Origin: UBA1672 sp050633645
GTDB taxonomy: Bacteria; Pseudomonadota; Alphaproteobacteria; Micavibrionales; Micavibrionaceae
Reading direction: 5' to 3'
Length of the DNA stretch: 64,000 nucleotides
Assembly: GCA_050633645.1 (NCBI GenBank)
Contig: JBOEGX010000004.1
Coordinates: 339,904 to 403,903 of the forward strand
Position numbers and translations under genes: made by a program. Positions 43,918 to 54,078 of this stretch are shown piece by piece; the stretch's first letter is position 1; every line of letters starts with the position of its first letter. Below the pieces are notes generated by a model. It saw only the letters and a program-made list of their open reading frames with translations. It was not told the DNA's origin and did not search any database.

Positions 43918-45561
43918 ATGGCGAGACGACAAGATCAATCCGTTATACAAAAAATGATCGTATCAGCAATTTTGCTCTATATAGTCCTTTATGTAGAACC
44001 AACATCTGAAGGGCTTTATTGGCTGCGCCAGATATGTATTCTGCTTCTTTGTATTTCAGTTTTTAAATTCACGCTCTCATTTTTGGACTTGGTACGGAAC
44101 CTTCTCCTGCGTTGGTACGCCTTAACTCCATCCCAAAAATATGGATCGGCAAGATGGGCAAGTGAAAAAGACCTCAAGCGCGGCGGTATGTTTAAAACCA
44201 ATGGCCTGTTTCTGGGAACATCAGCAAGAAGTGGTAAACCCATATTTTTCTCCGGTGAAACACATGGCTTAACGCTTTCTCCTGCTGGAGGCGGTAAAAC
44301 TGTGAATTTCTTTATTCCTGCACTTCTGCATAACGGCATGCCGATGATCGTTCCTGATCTCAAAGGTACTTTGGCATGCATAACAAAACGCGCACGAGAA
44401 AAACGGCATAAAAATAAAGTTTATTGTGTCAACCCAGCGCGTCTTTTTGAGAAAAAACTCGGAAAGCCAGCACGCTATAATCCGTTACAAATATTAGTAG
44501 ATAGCTGGAAAAGCGGAAACCATGAGGATTTAATTACAGATGCTCAATCCATTGCGCTTCAACTCTTAACAGAACCACCACAATCTGGTGAAAACTCATT
44601 CTTTCGCAACGGCGGCAGAATGATTATTGTCTTTTGCATTCTTCATCTTGTGATCCATAAAACAGATAAATCGCCAAATTTAAGCGATGTTCTCAGGCTC
44701 CTCCGCAACGAAGTCCTACTCAAGGAGGCGCTTTATATCTCCTCCACAACTGACTGCATCAAAGGTGATCTTGCAGACATTGCGCACGATCTTCTGGCCA
44801 AGGTCGAGCAAAACGACAAGCGCCAATGGGAATCTTTTCGTGAAGGCGCTGTGCAGGCTTTATCAGCGTTCAGCGCAAGTGGCTGGCTTTCAGAAAGCAC
44901 CAGCGCCTGTGATTTTCGTTTCTCTGATCTAAAAAAACAAAAGGCCACTGTTTTCTTGATCGCTGACCCCACTAGAATGTCTGTATATGCGCCTTGGCTT
45001 GGATTACTCGGCTGGTGCGCCTTAACAGAATTGACGCGCTGTCAGAGCCGTAAACAGGTTTTATTCCTCTTTGATGAGGCTGCTAATTTCAAGATACAAG
45101 GTTTAACAGCAAAGCTCACGGAACTGCGCGGTTACGGTTGCCGTGTTTGGTTTGCGCTCCAGTCTTTGGATGCTTTTGCAAAAACCTACGGCAAGGATGA
45201 TTTAGAAACCTTGCTTGAGCAATGTGAGTGCCAGCAGCTCTTTGCAATCCAGTCCCATAAAACGGCATTACTCGTATCCAGAACCTTGGGAGATACAACA
45301 GTAAAGGGAGATAATTATAATCTTGGCCATGTTATCCATGATCCCGTGAATTTGAGCGTTGGCGAACATGCGAGGCCTCTTCTTACACCGGATGAAGTCC
45401 GGCAGTTTCCAGACAGTATTATCCTAGTACGTGGCCAACCGCCCATTCATGCGCTCAAGGTTGGGTATCATGAAGTTAGCCCTTGGAAAAACTGGGCTGA
45501 TATCGATCCAATGTACGGAAAAAAATACAAAGGAAAAACAAAACTGCATTTGCGCTATTAG
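43918..45561 (+). CDS. VirD4/TraD-type type IV coupling protein
   Basis: Membrane-anchored ATPase of 547 aa that hands the relaxase-DNA complex to a mating pore. Two N-terminal helices (IVSAILLYIVLYVEPTSEGL and the ICILLLCISVFKF region) precede Walker A LSPAGGGKTVNFFIP (about 120-134) and Walker B VLFLFDEAANF. No VirB-like pore genes are present nearby, so transfer would depend on another conjugative system. Confidence 0.9.
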   Translation: MARRQDQSVIQKMIVSAILLYIVLYVEPTSEGLYWLRQICILLLCISVFKFTLSFLDLVRNLLLRWYALTPSQKYGSARWASEKDLKRGGMFKTNGLFLGTSARSGKPIFFSGETHGLTLSPAGGGKTVNFFIPALLHNGMPMIVPDLKGTLACITKRAREKRHKNKVYCVNPARLFEKKLGKPARYNPLQILVDSWKSGNHEDLITDAQSIALQLLTEPPQSGENSFFRNGGRMIIVFCILHLVIHKTDKSPNLSDVLRLLRNEVLLKEALYISSTTDCIKGDLADIAHDLLAKVEQNDKRQWESFREGAVQALSAFSASGWLSESTSACDFRFSDLKKQKATVFLIADPTRMSVYAPWLGLLGWCALTELTRCQSRKQVLFLFDEAANFKIQGLTAKLTELRGYGCRVWFALQSLDAFAKTYGKDDLETLLEQCECQQLFAIQSHKTALLVSRTLGDTTVKGDNYNLGHVIHDPVNLSVGEHARPLLTPDEVRQFPDSIILVRGQPPIHALKVGYHEVSPWKNWADIDPMYGKKYKGKTKLHLRY

Positions 45562-45572
45562 GGGTTTAAAAC

Positions 45573-45866
45573 ATGAGAAAAGCAAAAGTTATTGGATTTA
45601 CAAAACCCAAAAAATATAGAGGGCGTATAGCGCTCCGGCTCTTGCCTTTCATCATTCTTATTTTGCTTCGGGCTTCAGTCGCCATTAGCCCGCTTGTCCT
45701 AGGGGGCTATTACATTTATTTGCATGGCATGCCTTATATGCTCTGGGAATATAGATATTACGGAAGCAAAGAATACCCTCACATTACATCTTGCACCTAT
45801 ATCGGCTATGACGGCGCACGCTCATTCCCAGCAAGTAAATGTCCGTTTATTTCTTTTATGAAATAA
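45573..45866 (+). CDS. small membrane protein following the coupling protein
   Basis: Protein of 97 aa with a basic N-terminus, two hydrophobic segments (LLPFIILILLRASVAISPLV, LGGYYIYLHGM) and a periplasmic tail with two cysteines (SCTYIGY, SKCPF). It follows the coupling-protein stop by 11 bases with AGGGG upstream of its ATG. Unassigned. Confidence 0.7.
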   Translation: MRKAKVIGFTKPKKYRGRIALRLLPFIILILLRASVAISPLVLGGYYIYLHGMPYMLWEYRYYGSKEYPHITSCTYIGYDGARSFPASKCPFISFMK

Positions 45867-46020
45867 AAAAGCATTCGAAAAACAATATTTGTTAACCGTT
45901 AGAAGTTCCCTTAATGTACAGATAGTTATAAATTTTAGTGCGGTCGTGTGCGACTAAAATGCCTACATACAAGCCAAATCTAGCGTTTATTAGAATAAAA
46001 AAACAAAACTGGTAAAGACA

Positions 46021-46452
46021 ATGAGTGAATTTAATCCAAAAGAAGATGTAAAAAATAGTGAGCTGGTACTTGTTGATGGTGATTGGCCAAGTTTTCATGA
46101 TGCCCAAGTACATCATTACAGTTATTGGAAAGGGGATTTAAGGCCAGATGATGATGTTTGGGTTGGCTCGCAAATAATTATAGATTTTGAACTTTGCGCT
46201 CTAGAAGAACCTTTCTATGTTAAGTTAAAGTTCAGCGATTGTGGAGAAGTTAATATGTCAGCTAATAACCCAGACAACAGTATGTATGACTTGAACATGA
46301 GCTATGAAAAACGCGGTTTTTTCACCAGTGGTAAGCCCCTGCCTCCATATATAGCCGTTGAGCTAAAGGAATCCTTTGGTTTCCATCTTAAGTTTAAATG
46401 TATGAGTATAGATGTTGTCGAGCGTTACAAAAATGTTCGGATATTTGATTAA
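46021..46452 (+). CDS. Imm50-family immunity-like protein
   Basis: Acidic protein of 143 aa. DGDWPSFHDAQVHHYSYWKG and RPDDDVWVGSQIIIDFELCA resemble the Imm50 family, whose members sit beside polymorphic toxins. No toxin with a recognisable delivery domain is adjacent, so it may be an orphan or pair with the unassigned operon at 46.9-49.3 kb. Confidence 0.65.
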   Translation: MSEFNPKEDVKNSELVLVDGDWPSFHDAQVHHYSYWKGDLRPDDDVWVGSQIIIDFELCALEEPFYVKLKFSDCGEVNMSANNPDNSMYDLNMSYEKRGFFTSGKPLPPYIAVELKESFGFHLKFKCMSIDVVERYKNVRIFD

Positions 46453-46498
46453 TTTTTATATATAACTAAATGTCCGCTTTTAGCCGAAGAGATCTGAT

Positions 46499-46888
46499 AT
46501 GAAATCATGTATTTGTGGTAAACCTCAGCCTTTTGCTAAATGCTGTGATCGGTTTCTTTCCGGCAAACAAAATGCCAAAACACCTGAACAGCTTATGCGT
46601 TCGCGTTTTTCGGCATATGCACTCGGTGGTTATGGTGAATATTTGCTCTCAACTTGGTTTCCGGCCTCCGCAATGGGTTTAACAGCATCAGAACTATCAG
46701 AAAAAGCAGTCGACTGGCAGCGCCTAGAAGTTATTTCATCATCACAAAAAGGCGACAATGGAACGGTCGAGTTTAATGCTTGGTTTAATCAATCATCAAA
46801 CTCTGACGAAATGGAAATCATGCACGAGATATCTGAGTTCGTCCGCATACAGTCACGTTGGCTTTATGTCGGTGGTAAAGTTACCTAA
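46499..46888 (+). CDS. YchJ-like SEC-C motif protein
   Basis: Protein of 129 aa. It opens with CICGKPQPFAKCCDRFLSGK, the SEC-C type zinc motif, followed by TPEQLMRSRFSAYALGGYGE and a cystatin-like (NTF2-type) part, as in YchJ. Function unknown. It converges with the next gene. Confidence 0.87.
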   Translation: MKSCICGKPQPFAKCCDRFLSGKQNAKTPEQLMRSRFSAYALGGYGEYLLSTWFPASAMGLTASELSEKAVDWQRLEVISSSQKGDNGTVEFNAWFNQSSNSDEMEIMHEISEFVRIQSRWLYVGGKVT

Positions 46889-46934
46889 TCAAAAGGTATA
46901 TAAAATGCCTGCTCCTGCGACTTATGGAGCAGAA

Positions 46935-47795
46935 CTAAGCTATAGCCAGAATGGGCTCGGGGGCACTATCAAATCCATGTTCTTTTATCGAGTTTAATAC
47001 GCGCCCCGAACGCAATGATTTACGAGCACGGCCAACATTAAACTCATCTGCGCTTGCCTCTTTGATACACACATAATCGGACGCCGCAACATCAAGCTTA
47101 TTCTCTTCCGCATAAGACTTACTGTGTCCTTTGACATTATTGGGCGCACGTAAAACTTCATCACTTTCCCAATCTCTACCGGGGCGCGAGGCATTAGCTA
47201 AAACTCGATTTTGTACAGTGCTGTCATGGTTGTTCGGATTAAACAAATAGTTCTGCGGGTTCGTATTAATGTCATCAATCAACACTTCAACGGCGTTCAT
47301 CGCCGCCTCGGGATCATCCATATTATTTATAGCTTTAAAAGGAATCCCTAAAATTTCTGCTTTCTTTTTCTCAGCTTTTGCCGCCAGCATGAAACGCGTT
47401 GGTGTGCTGGGGTAGCGATAGACAGAGCCAAAATCGCGATCTTTATTGTTCCATGAGATATGTAAGGCGACATTATCCTTAGTATTGAATAGATTAACGC
47501 CGCCAGTCTTATTTGAAATATATCCTATTGTATTGCGTGATGTTAGAAATGTAGTTTTAATGTGGTCTGCCATGTCATCAGGCGTTTCAATAAACAGATC
47601 ATCTCCCAAATGTTGCGGAGGCATCCATCTGTTCGCTTGTTTATCAAAATGCCCGCGGCTTTCTGTTTCACGAAAAGCGTTCAGACCTGTCATTGATGGT
47701 TCGTGATCGTAGCCCAGAACATGCTTGTTGAAGGCATGGCCTCGCGCGATGTATTCAATGACAATATCGGACGTTAGCAAGGAAGGCTCAGCCAT
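46935..47795 (-). CDS. unassigned protein, last gene of a four-gene minus-strand operon
   Basis: Protein of 286 aa. I do not recognise a family with confidence. ARGHAFNKHVLGYD and DDMADHIKTTFLTSRNT, then a run of strands with IGYISNKTGGVNLFNTKDN and DFGSVYRYPSTPTRF, faintly resemble the C-terminal RNase domains of polymorphic toxins (NKHV and ADHI patterns). The start (GGAGG upstream) overlaps the preceding stop by eight bases. Confidence 0.7.
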   Translation of the reverse strand: MAEPSLLTSDIVIEYIARGHAFNKHVLGYDHEPSMTGLNAFRETESRGHFDKQANRWMPPQHLGDDLFIETPDDMADHIKTTFLTSRNTIGYISNKTGGVNLFNTKDNVALHISWNNKDRDFGSVYRYPSTPTRFMLAAKAEKKKAEILGIPFKAINNMDDPEAAMNAVEVLIDDINTNPQNYLFNPNNHDSTVQNRVLANASRPGRDWESDEVLRAPNNVKGHSKSYAEENKLDVAASDYVCIKEASADEFNVGRARKSLRSGRVLNSIKEHGFDSAPEPILAIA

Positions 47796-48219
47796 CGAAC
47801 CCTCCGCTTAATCCGGTCTTTATGCGACGAAAACCCTGAGTTTTTTCTTTGAAAACTGTTTCATAAACAAAGAAAAAATCATCGTGAAGCCTGTCAAAAT
47901 CATCTGCGGGATAATCATAAAAAGCGCTTGGCGATAGAACATTCAGGGCGAGAAAAGCTTGGTATATGTCCAGAAGGTGCAGCTTTGGGATCGTTATATT
48001 TTTCTCAGATCGGCTTTGTAGGGATATGCTATCCCGAGCCTGTTTTAGTTCATGAGGAGTTACAAAAGCATTTACTTCCGCATCGTCAGTAATTGCCGCA
48101 TATTCTAGAAACTCTATAAGCTTCTTTTTCCACTCAGCCGACGCATGTAAAATAACGTTGTCACCCTCAACGGAATGTAACGTAATTTGCGGTTCTAAAA
48201 TTGCTGTTGGACTTGCCAA
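47788..48219 (-). CDS. hypothetical protein in the four-gene operon
   Basis: Acidic protein of 143 aa from TTG 48219, which has AAGGTG eight bases before it; a longer version from TTG 48264 has no ribosome site. Helical C-terminal half (YQAFLALNVLSPSAFYDYPA). No family recognised. Confidence 0.65.
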   Translation of the reverse strand: MASPTAILEPQITLHSVEGDNVILHASAEWKKKLIEFLEYAAITDDAEVNAFVTPHELKQARDSISLQSRSEKNITIPKLHLLDIYQAFLALNVLSPSAFYDYPADDFDRLHDDFFFVYETVFKEKTQGFRRIKTGLSGGFDG

Positions 48220-48297
48220 AGTAATCACCTTTTTTATTTTGTTGAGATTATAGTTATAATCCAAATATATAACAAATGTTTTGACGCTAATGTTACC

Positions 48298-48477
48298 TTA
48301 GTGCCTAGTGGCTTTCTCCGCCGCCTTTTCAGCGCGCATGATATCCAGTTCTTCGAGCATTTCTTCACGAAGTTTGTCCATATCAACACCCTGATCTATC
48401 AAATTTTGTCTAATATTATCCATCGCCTTGATAACCTCACGTCCAGCCTTACGCCTTTTTTCATCTTCATCATCCAT
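48298..48477 (-). CDS. small charged helical protein in the four-gene operon
   Basis: Protein of 59 aa, almost entirely one Lys/Glu/Arg-rich helix. ATG 48477 follows GAGGTG by six bases; the open frame begins three codons earlier at a GTG. It looks like a small antitoxin or adaptor, but this is not supported beyond size. Confidence 0.6.
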   Translation of the reverse strand: MDDEDEKRRKAGREVIKAMDNIRQNLIDQGVDMDKLREEMLEELDIMRAEKAAEKATRH

Positions 48478-48497
48478 AGATGTCACCTCTTAAAGTC

Positions 48498-49331
48498 TTA
48501 CGACATCAAAGTTTCAAACAACTGCTTAATAACCGCATCTTTTGTATCTGCCGTATGAATACCAACGCCATGCTCTTCAATTAAAATGTTTTTATTCTGA
48601 GGGATGGGCTCTTTTGAGCGAGTACATCTAATTTTACGTTGAACAGTATGTATCCCTTGATGATTAGAGCTTACAATAATTGTACCGCCATCAAATCCCA
48701 TACATTTTTGGCTTGGCGAAAGTTCAGGTCTCATCAAATACACTTTTGGCAAATATGAAGACTGATCATCCAGTATCATAAAACCATGACCATTTTTTCC
48801 AAGAATATAGCCTTGGCTACGCTGTTTCACAATATCTGAGAATCCATCTTTTGGATAATAGAACAGCTCTTCTGCGGTTATCGCGCCTTCTCTGGTTTCC
48901 CTTATACGAAGAACAAACTTCACGATGCTGCCCGCTTTTTCAATCGAAGGCATATAGCCCCAGTAATCCCCAGGAAGGCTTTGGCGGGCGATCTTCTGAT
49001 CACGCTCAGATACATCCATAAACATGCTTAGAACATGTGGAAGGTCGGCAGCGCTCATTCTTTGATCGTCACTAGAAAAAGAAAACTCAACGTTCTGCTC
49101 TTTGAGCATATCAAGGATCACGTCGTAGAATACGAGGGGAACATTTTCGAAGAATGTTTCGGGTTGAGCCAAGTATTTTGAAAATGTTCCTTTTGTTGTC
49201 TGATTATCTGGATGACCTGCCTTTTGAGCGTTCCTGATAATTTCAGCTTGCGTAAAATGCGGGTGAGACTTGCTTTTGCAAATGTCTGCGGCTTTTCTCA
49301 AAATTGCGATTTTTTTATGATTGTCGAGCAT
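48498..49331 (-). CDS. hypothetical protein, first gene of the four-gene operon
   Basis: Protein of 277 aa. The first 60 residues (AADICKSKSHPHFTQAEIIR, GTFSKYLAQPETFFE) look like a helical DNA-binding domain. The remainder is strand-rich with an acidic and aromatic core (PGDYWGYMPSIEKAG, EELFYYPKDGFSDIV). No family recognised. GAGGG lies just before the ATG. Confidence 0.7.
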   Translation of the reverse strand: MLDNHKKIAILRKAADICKSKSHPHFTQAEIIRNAQKAGHPDNQTTKGTFSKYLAQPETFFENVPLVFYDVILDMLKEQNVEFSFSSDDQRMSAADLPHVLSMFMDVSERDQKIARQSLPGDYWGYMPSIEKAGSIVKFVLRIRETREGAITAEELFYYPKDGFSDIVKQRSQGYILGKNGHGFMILDDQSSYLPKVYLMRPELSPSQKCMGFDGGTIIVSSNHQGIHTVQRKIRCTRSKEPIPQNKNILIEEHGVGIHTADTKDAVIKQLFETLMS

Positions 49332-49479
49332 TAACCCTCATATTTGTCGTAATGTGTTTCCACAAAGTTTCCTTATTCAAAAACAATCTTAGAACAAATC
49401 ATAAAGAACCAAAACACCTAAAAACTATTTGAAGGCGTATTGTTAAAGTGTGGACACCATTGATTTTAACTTAACCTAA

Positions 49480-49511
49480 GAGCTGCGCAGCTCTCCCCTA
49501 CAAAAGGAGAG
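49480..49511 (+). promoter_or_regulatory. palindrome and ribosome-site-masking hairpin before the gene at 49516
   Basis: GAGCTGCGCAGCTC (49480-49493) is a perfect palindrome. Overlapping it, CTCTCC (49491-49496) pairs with GGAGAG (49506-49511), which is the ribosome site of the gene that starts at 49516. The two folds compete, which would make translation depend on RNA structure. Confidence 0.6.
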
Positions 49512-49515
49512 CATT

Positions 49516-49926
49516 ATGAAACACAATAATCACTACTGCCACTTTGGCTGTCAAACGACCATGACCGTCATTATAGCACCGCCTGAATGCTTGATTGCAC
49601 AAGGCTATTATATTCTGATCTGGCATACCTTTGTTGATCTGCGTTTATCACGCCGAGAGCTTGCAGAAGAAGTCTTAAACATATTCCGTGATGCATGTTG
49701 CATAAGGCTTCTAACGCATGAAAAGGATGTTTATCACCTTCCTGAGTTTGATGACGTTTTTACGGAAGATGACTCAAGGCGATGGTTCGGACAATTTACT
49801 CGAACAGATGAAACAGGAGAAAACCCTGCGCATTATACAAAAGCTATTCCTCGTTTAGAGATTCTTGATGCCGCAGCTAAAATCATCAATCCAGAACCGT
49901 TTAAAGCTATAGGTCACACATGTTAA
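49516..49926 (+). CDS. hypothetical protein
   Basis: Protein of 136 aa from ATG 49516 with GGAGAG upstream. It has several Cys and His near the N-terminus (HYCHFGCQTT) and a YILIWHTFVDLRLSRRELAE segment. Not recognised. It lies alone between the unassigned operon and the recombinase genes. Confidence 0.55.
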   Translation: MKHNNHYCHFGCQTTMTVIIAPPECLIAQGYYILIWHTFVDLRLSRRELAEEVLNIFRDACCIRLLTHEKDVYHLPEFDDVFTEDDSRRWFGQFTRTDETGENPAHYTKAIPRLEILDAAAKIINPEPFKAIGHTC

Positions 49927-50066
49927 ATTATTCACCTCATTAAAGCGTTGCAATCGTATGCACCGCTTTAATTTGATCTTCCCCTCCTAAATTACATATA
50001 TTCCGCAATCGCCCGAAAACCCTTAATTACTGCGCTATCCTTTTTATATGAAGAAAGGAGAAAGCC

Positions 50067-50243
50067 TTGATTTACGATGATACACCAAAGACAAAAAACA
50101 CATGGCCGCCAAAGAACAAAGGTGCTGCCTCAAAGCACGATGAAAGAATAATTGAAATCGTAAAGTTTCTTGCTCGCACATCTGCTGAAAAAGATTATAA
50201 TCAATTCATCCAAGAAAATAATCCGCCCGAAAAGGAGTTATAG
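50067..50243 (+). CDS. small protein upstream of the serine recombinase
   Basis: Protein of 58 aa from TTG 50067, with AAAGGAG seven to eight bases ahead, ending in a TAG four bases before the recombinase start. It contains KNTWPPKNKGAASKHDERII and EIVKFLARTSAEKDYNQF, a pattern I have seen in short proteins encoded just ahead of such recombinases. Possibly a recombination directionality factor or accessory; unproven. Confidence 0.7.
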   Translation: MIYDDTPKTKNTWPPKNKGAASKHDERIIEIVKFLARTSAEKDYNQFIQENNPPEKEL

Positions 50244-50247
50244 CGCC

Positions 50248-52005
<1,758 letters not shown>

Positions 52006-52158
52006 CCAATAAAAACGGCCAAAAAGAATAACCGTTAAAGACAGTGCGCACGTTATACGCCCCCTCCCCCACAAATGCAAGGGAAGAAACAAAAATAATC
52101 CCCCCTAAAACAAAATTCACACATTCTGCTTTTACCCACCTTCTGCTATAACACTATT

Positions 52159-52626
52159 ATGGACATATACCTCACTATTAAAACCATTCATATTTTAAGT
52201 TCTACGATTTTGTTTGGCTGTGGGATCGGAATTGCATTTTTTATGCTCCGTTCTATGTTCACCGATAACATTCATGAGAAATTCTACGCCGCACGTAATA
52301 CTGTCCTCGCCGATACGTTCTTTACTTTTCCCGCCGTCATCGTGCAACCTCTTAGCGGTGCTTGGCTGGTGTGGCAAGGCGGATACGACTGGATGAATTT
52401 ATGGCTCGTAATAACCTATGCGATTTATTTTATCGCGGGGCTGTGCTGGTTACCTGTTGTTTGGATACAAATACAGCTGAAAAATATGGCCGCACATGCA
52501 GTGAAAAACGGGGAGCCTTTGCCTGCGCGGTATCATAAGCTCTTTAAAATCTGGTTTGTGCTTGGTTGGCCTGCCTTTATCGGTTTGGTTGCGGTTTTCT
52601 TTTTGATGGTGATGAAACCCGTATGA
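52159..52626 (+). CDS. DUF2269-family integral membrane protein
   Basis: Protein of 155 aa with four hydrophobic helices, including ILSSTILFGCGIGIAFFMLR and LWLVITYAIYFIAGLCWLPV. The layout and size match DUF2269 proteins, whose role is unknown. It overlaps the next gene as ATGA. Confidence 0.82.
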   Translation: MDIYLTIKTIHILSSTILFGCGIGIAFFMLRSMFTDNIHEKFYAARNTVLADTFFTFPAVIVQPLSGAWLVWQGGYDWMNLWLVITYAIYFIAGLCWLPVVWIQIQLKNMAAHAVKNGEPLPARYHKLFKIWFVLGWPAFIGLVAVFFLMVMKPV

Positions 52627-53222
52627 GCAATAACGATCCTATTTTCAAATCCATTTTTGGGGCGGCGTTGGATGATCTGCCTCCCGTCATGAAACGGCAT
52701 TACGCAAACCGCCCTTATACGGATGATGTGACAGTGGTTGACGGGCATTTGGATGTGTCCTGCGCGGGGCCGATTAAATGGTTTGCGCGGCTCTTTTGGT
52801 TAATGCGCGGCATTCCTCCTGCGAATGAAAAAAATGTGCCCGTTACCGTTCAATTTGAAAGCGATAAGGATACGAAATTCTTTCACTTCAACCGTGTCTT
52901 TCGTTTCAAGGGCGGTGATTACGCGTTTAAATCGCGCATGGTTCAAACCAAGGGGGATGAGGTGATAGAGGTTATGCGCTCCCGCCTTGGATGGAAAATG
53001 CGTTATATGTGGGAAGACGGGCGGGTAAAGCTCAAGCATAAGGGCTATGTGCTCTATGCGTTCGGGCATTTCATAGCTGTGCCACTGACATTTTTGATCG
53101 GTGCAGGCCATGCGGAGGAAACGCCGGTAGATGAGATGCGCTTTGATATGTTTGTGACCATCACCCACCCGTTGTTTGGTCAGATTTATGAATATACGGG
53201 CAGCTTTGAGATTAAGGAGTAA
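52623..53222 (+). CDS. DUF4166-family protein
   Basis: Protein of 199 aa from ATG 52623, which overlaps the previous stop by four bases. PVMKRHYANRPYTDDVTVVD and WKMRYMWEDGRVKLKHKGYV fit the DUF4166 pattern. Usually such domains are fused to or encoded beside saccharopine-dehydrogenase-like proteins, and one follows here after one gene. Confidence 0.72.
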   Translation: MSNNDPIFKSIFGAALDDLPPVMKRHYANRPYTDDVTVVDGHLDVSCAGPIKWFARLFWLMRGIPPANEKNVPVTVQFESDKDTKFFHFNRVFRFKGGDYAFKSRMVQTKGDEVIEVMRSRLGWKMRYMWEDGRVKLKHKGYVLYAFGHFIAVPLTFLIGAGHAEETPVDEMRFDMFVTITHPLFGQIYEYTGSFEIKE

Positions 53223-53226
53223 TCGA

Positions 53227-54078
53227 ATGAAAAAAGTCATTTTTAGAATTTTGTTATTTACCCTGCTTGTTATCGCGGTAATAGGGGTAACAATAATGTA
53301 TAACCCAGCTTTAATGAAATTGGCCTCAATAGGTGTCCATGACTATAAGAAGGCTAAAGCTATAGTTTTTTCTCAGTTGCAAAATATTGATCAAGGTGCC
53401 TGCGAGGATGGATATGATCGGGATTTTCTTGCCAGTGAATGTATGCCAGAACCTAAATGTAGTGGCGTTGTTACTCTGGAATTGGGAGAATTGTCCATAA
53501 ATGTTCAAAGACAAGGTGCTGCAATATATTTAGACCGTTCGGTATATTCTAAAGTTGATCAAATAATGCTCGATAAACCAAATAGATATTATAAGTGCGA
53601 TATGAGTACAGTCGATTATGTATCACGCTATGAGGCTTATGAGCCAATTGAGCCATTTACGCAGATTACTCTTGAGTTTACCCCCCAAAAAAGCTACCGC
53701 CCTGATTATAATTTATTCTCCGAAGAGTGGCTTAATAGAATAAAGGAAATAGAGTATTGGACAAAGGACAGTGACGGCAAAAAGGTTAAAAAGGCCTATA
53801 AGACCAAAATTACCGATTTAGAACATGGTATTAGGCGTGTTGAGACACATGATAGAATTGTATTTGCGATGCCCCTTAAAAATGATGACGTTGTAAACTA
53901 TGATTGTAAGAAAAAAGGTCATGCTACATCGTACACAGCAAAATGCCGATCCAGCTTTAGGAGTAAAGAAAATATAGAAATTTCGTACAGTTTTGATCTT
54001 ACAAATAACTTAAGCCCAAATCTTGCAAGTATTCATCGAAAATTTATGAATTGGCTAGATGAAGTAAGGTTAAAATGA
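53227..54078 (+). CDS. hypothetical secreted or membrane-anchored protein
   Basis: Protein of 283 aa from ATG 53227 (AAGGAG upstream). One N-terminal helix (IFRILLFTLLVIAVIGVTIM) anchors a periplasmic part with five or six cysteines in pairs (ACEDGYDRDFLASECMPEPKC; YDCKKKGH; AKCRSS). It is AT-richer than its neighbours and may be an insertion into the DUF2269-DUF4166-dehydrogenase operon. Not recognised. Confidence 0.65.
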   Translation: MKKVIFRILLFTLLVIAVIGVTIMYNPALMKLASIGVHDYKKAKAIVFSQLQNIDQGACEDGYDRDFLASECMPEPKCSGVVTLELGELSINVQRQGAAIYLDRSVYSKVDQIMLDKPNRYYKCDMSTVDYVSRYEAYEPIEPFTQITLEFTPQKSYRPDYNLFSEEWLNRIKEIEYWTKDSDGKKVKKAYKTKITDLEHGIRRVETHDRIVFAMPLKNDDVVNYDCKKKGHATSYTAKCRSSFRSKENIEISYSFDLTNNLSPNLASIHRKFMNWLDEVRLK

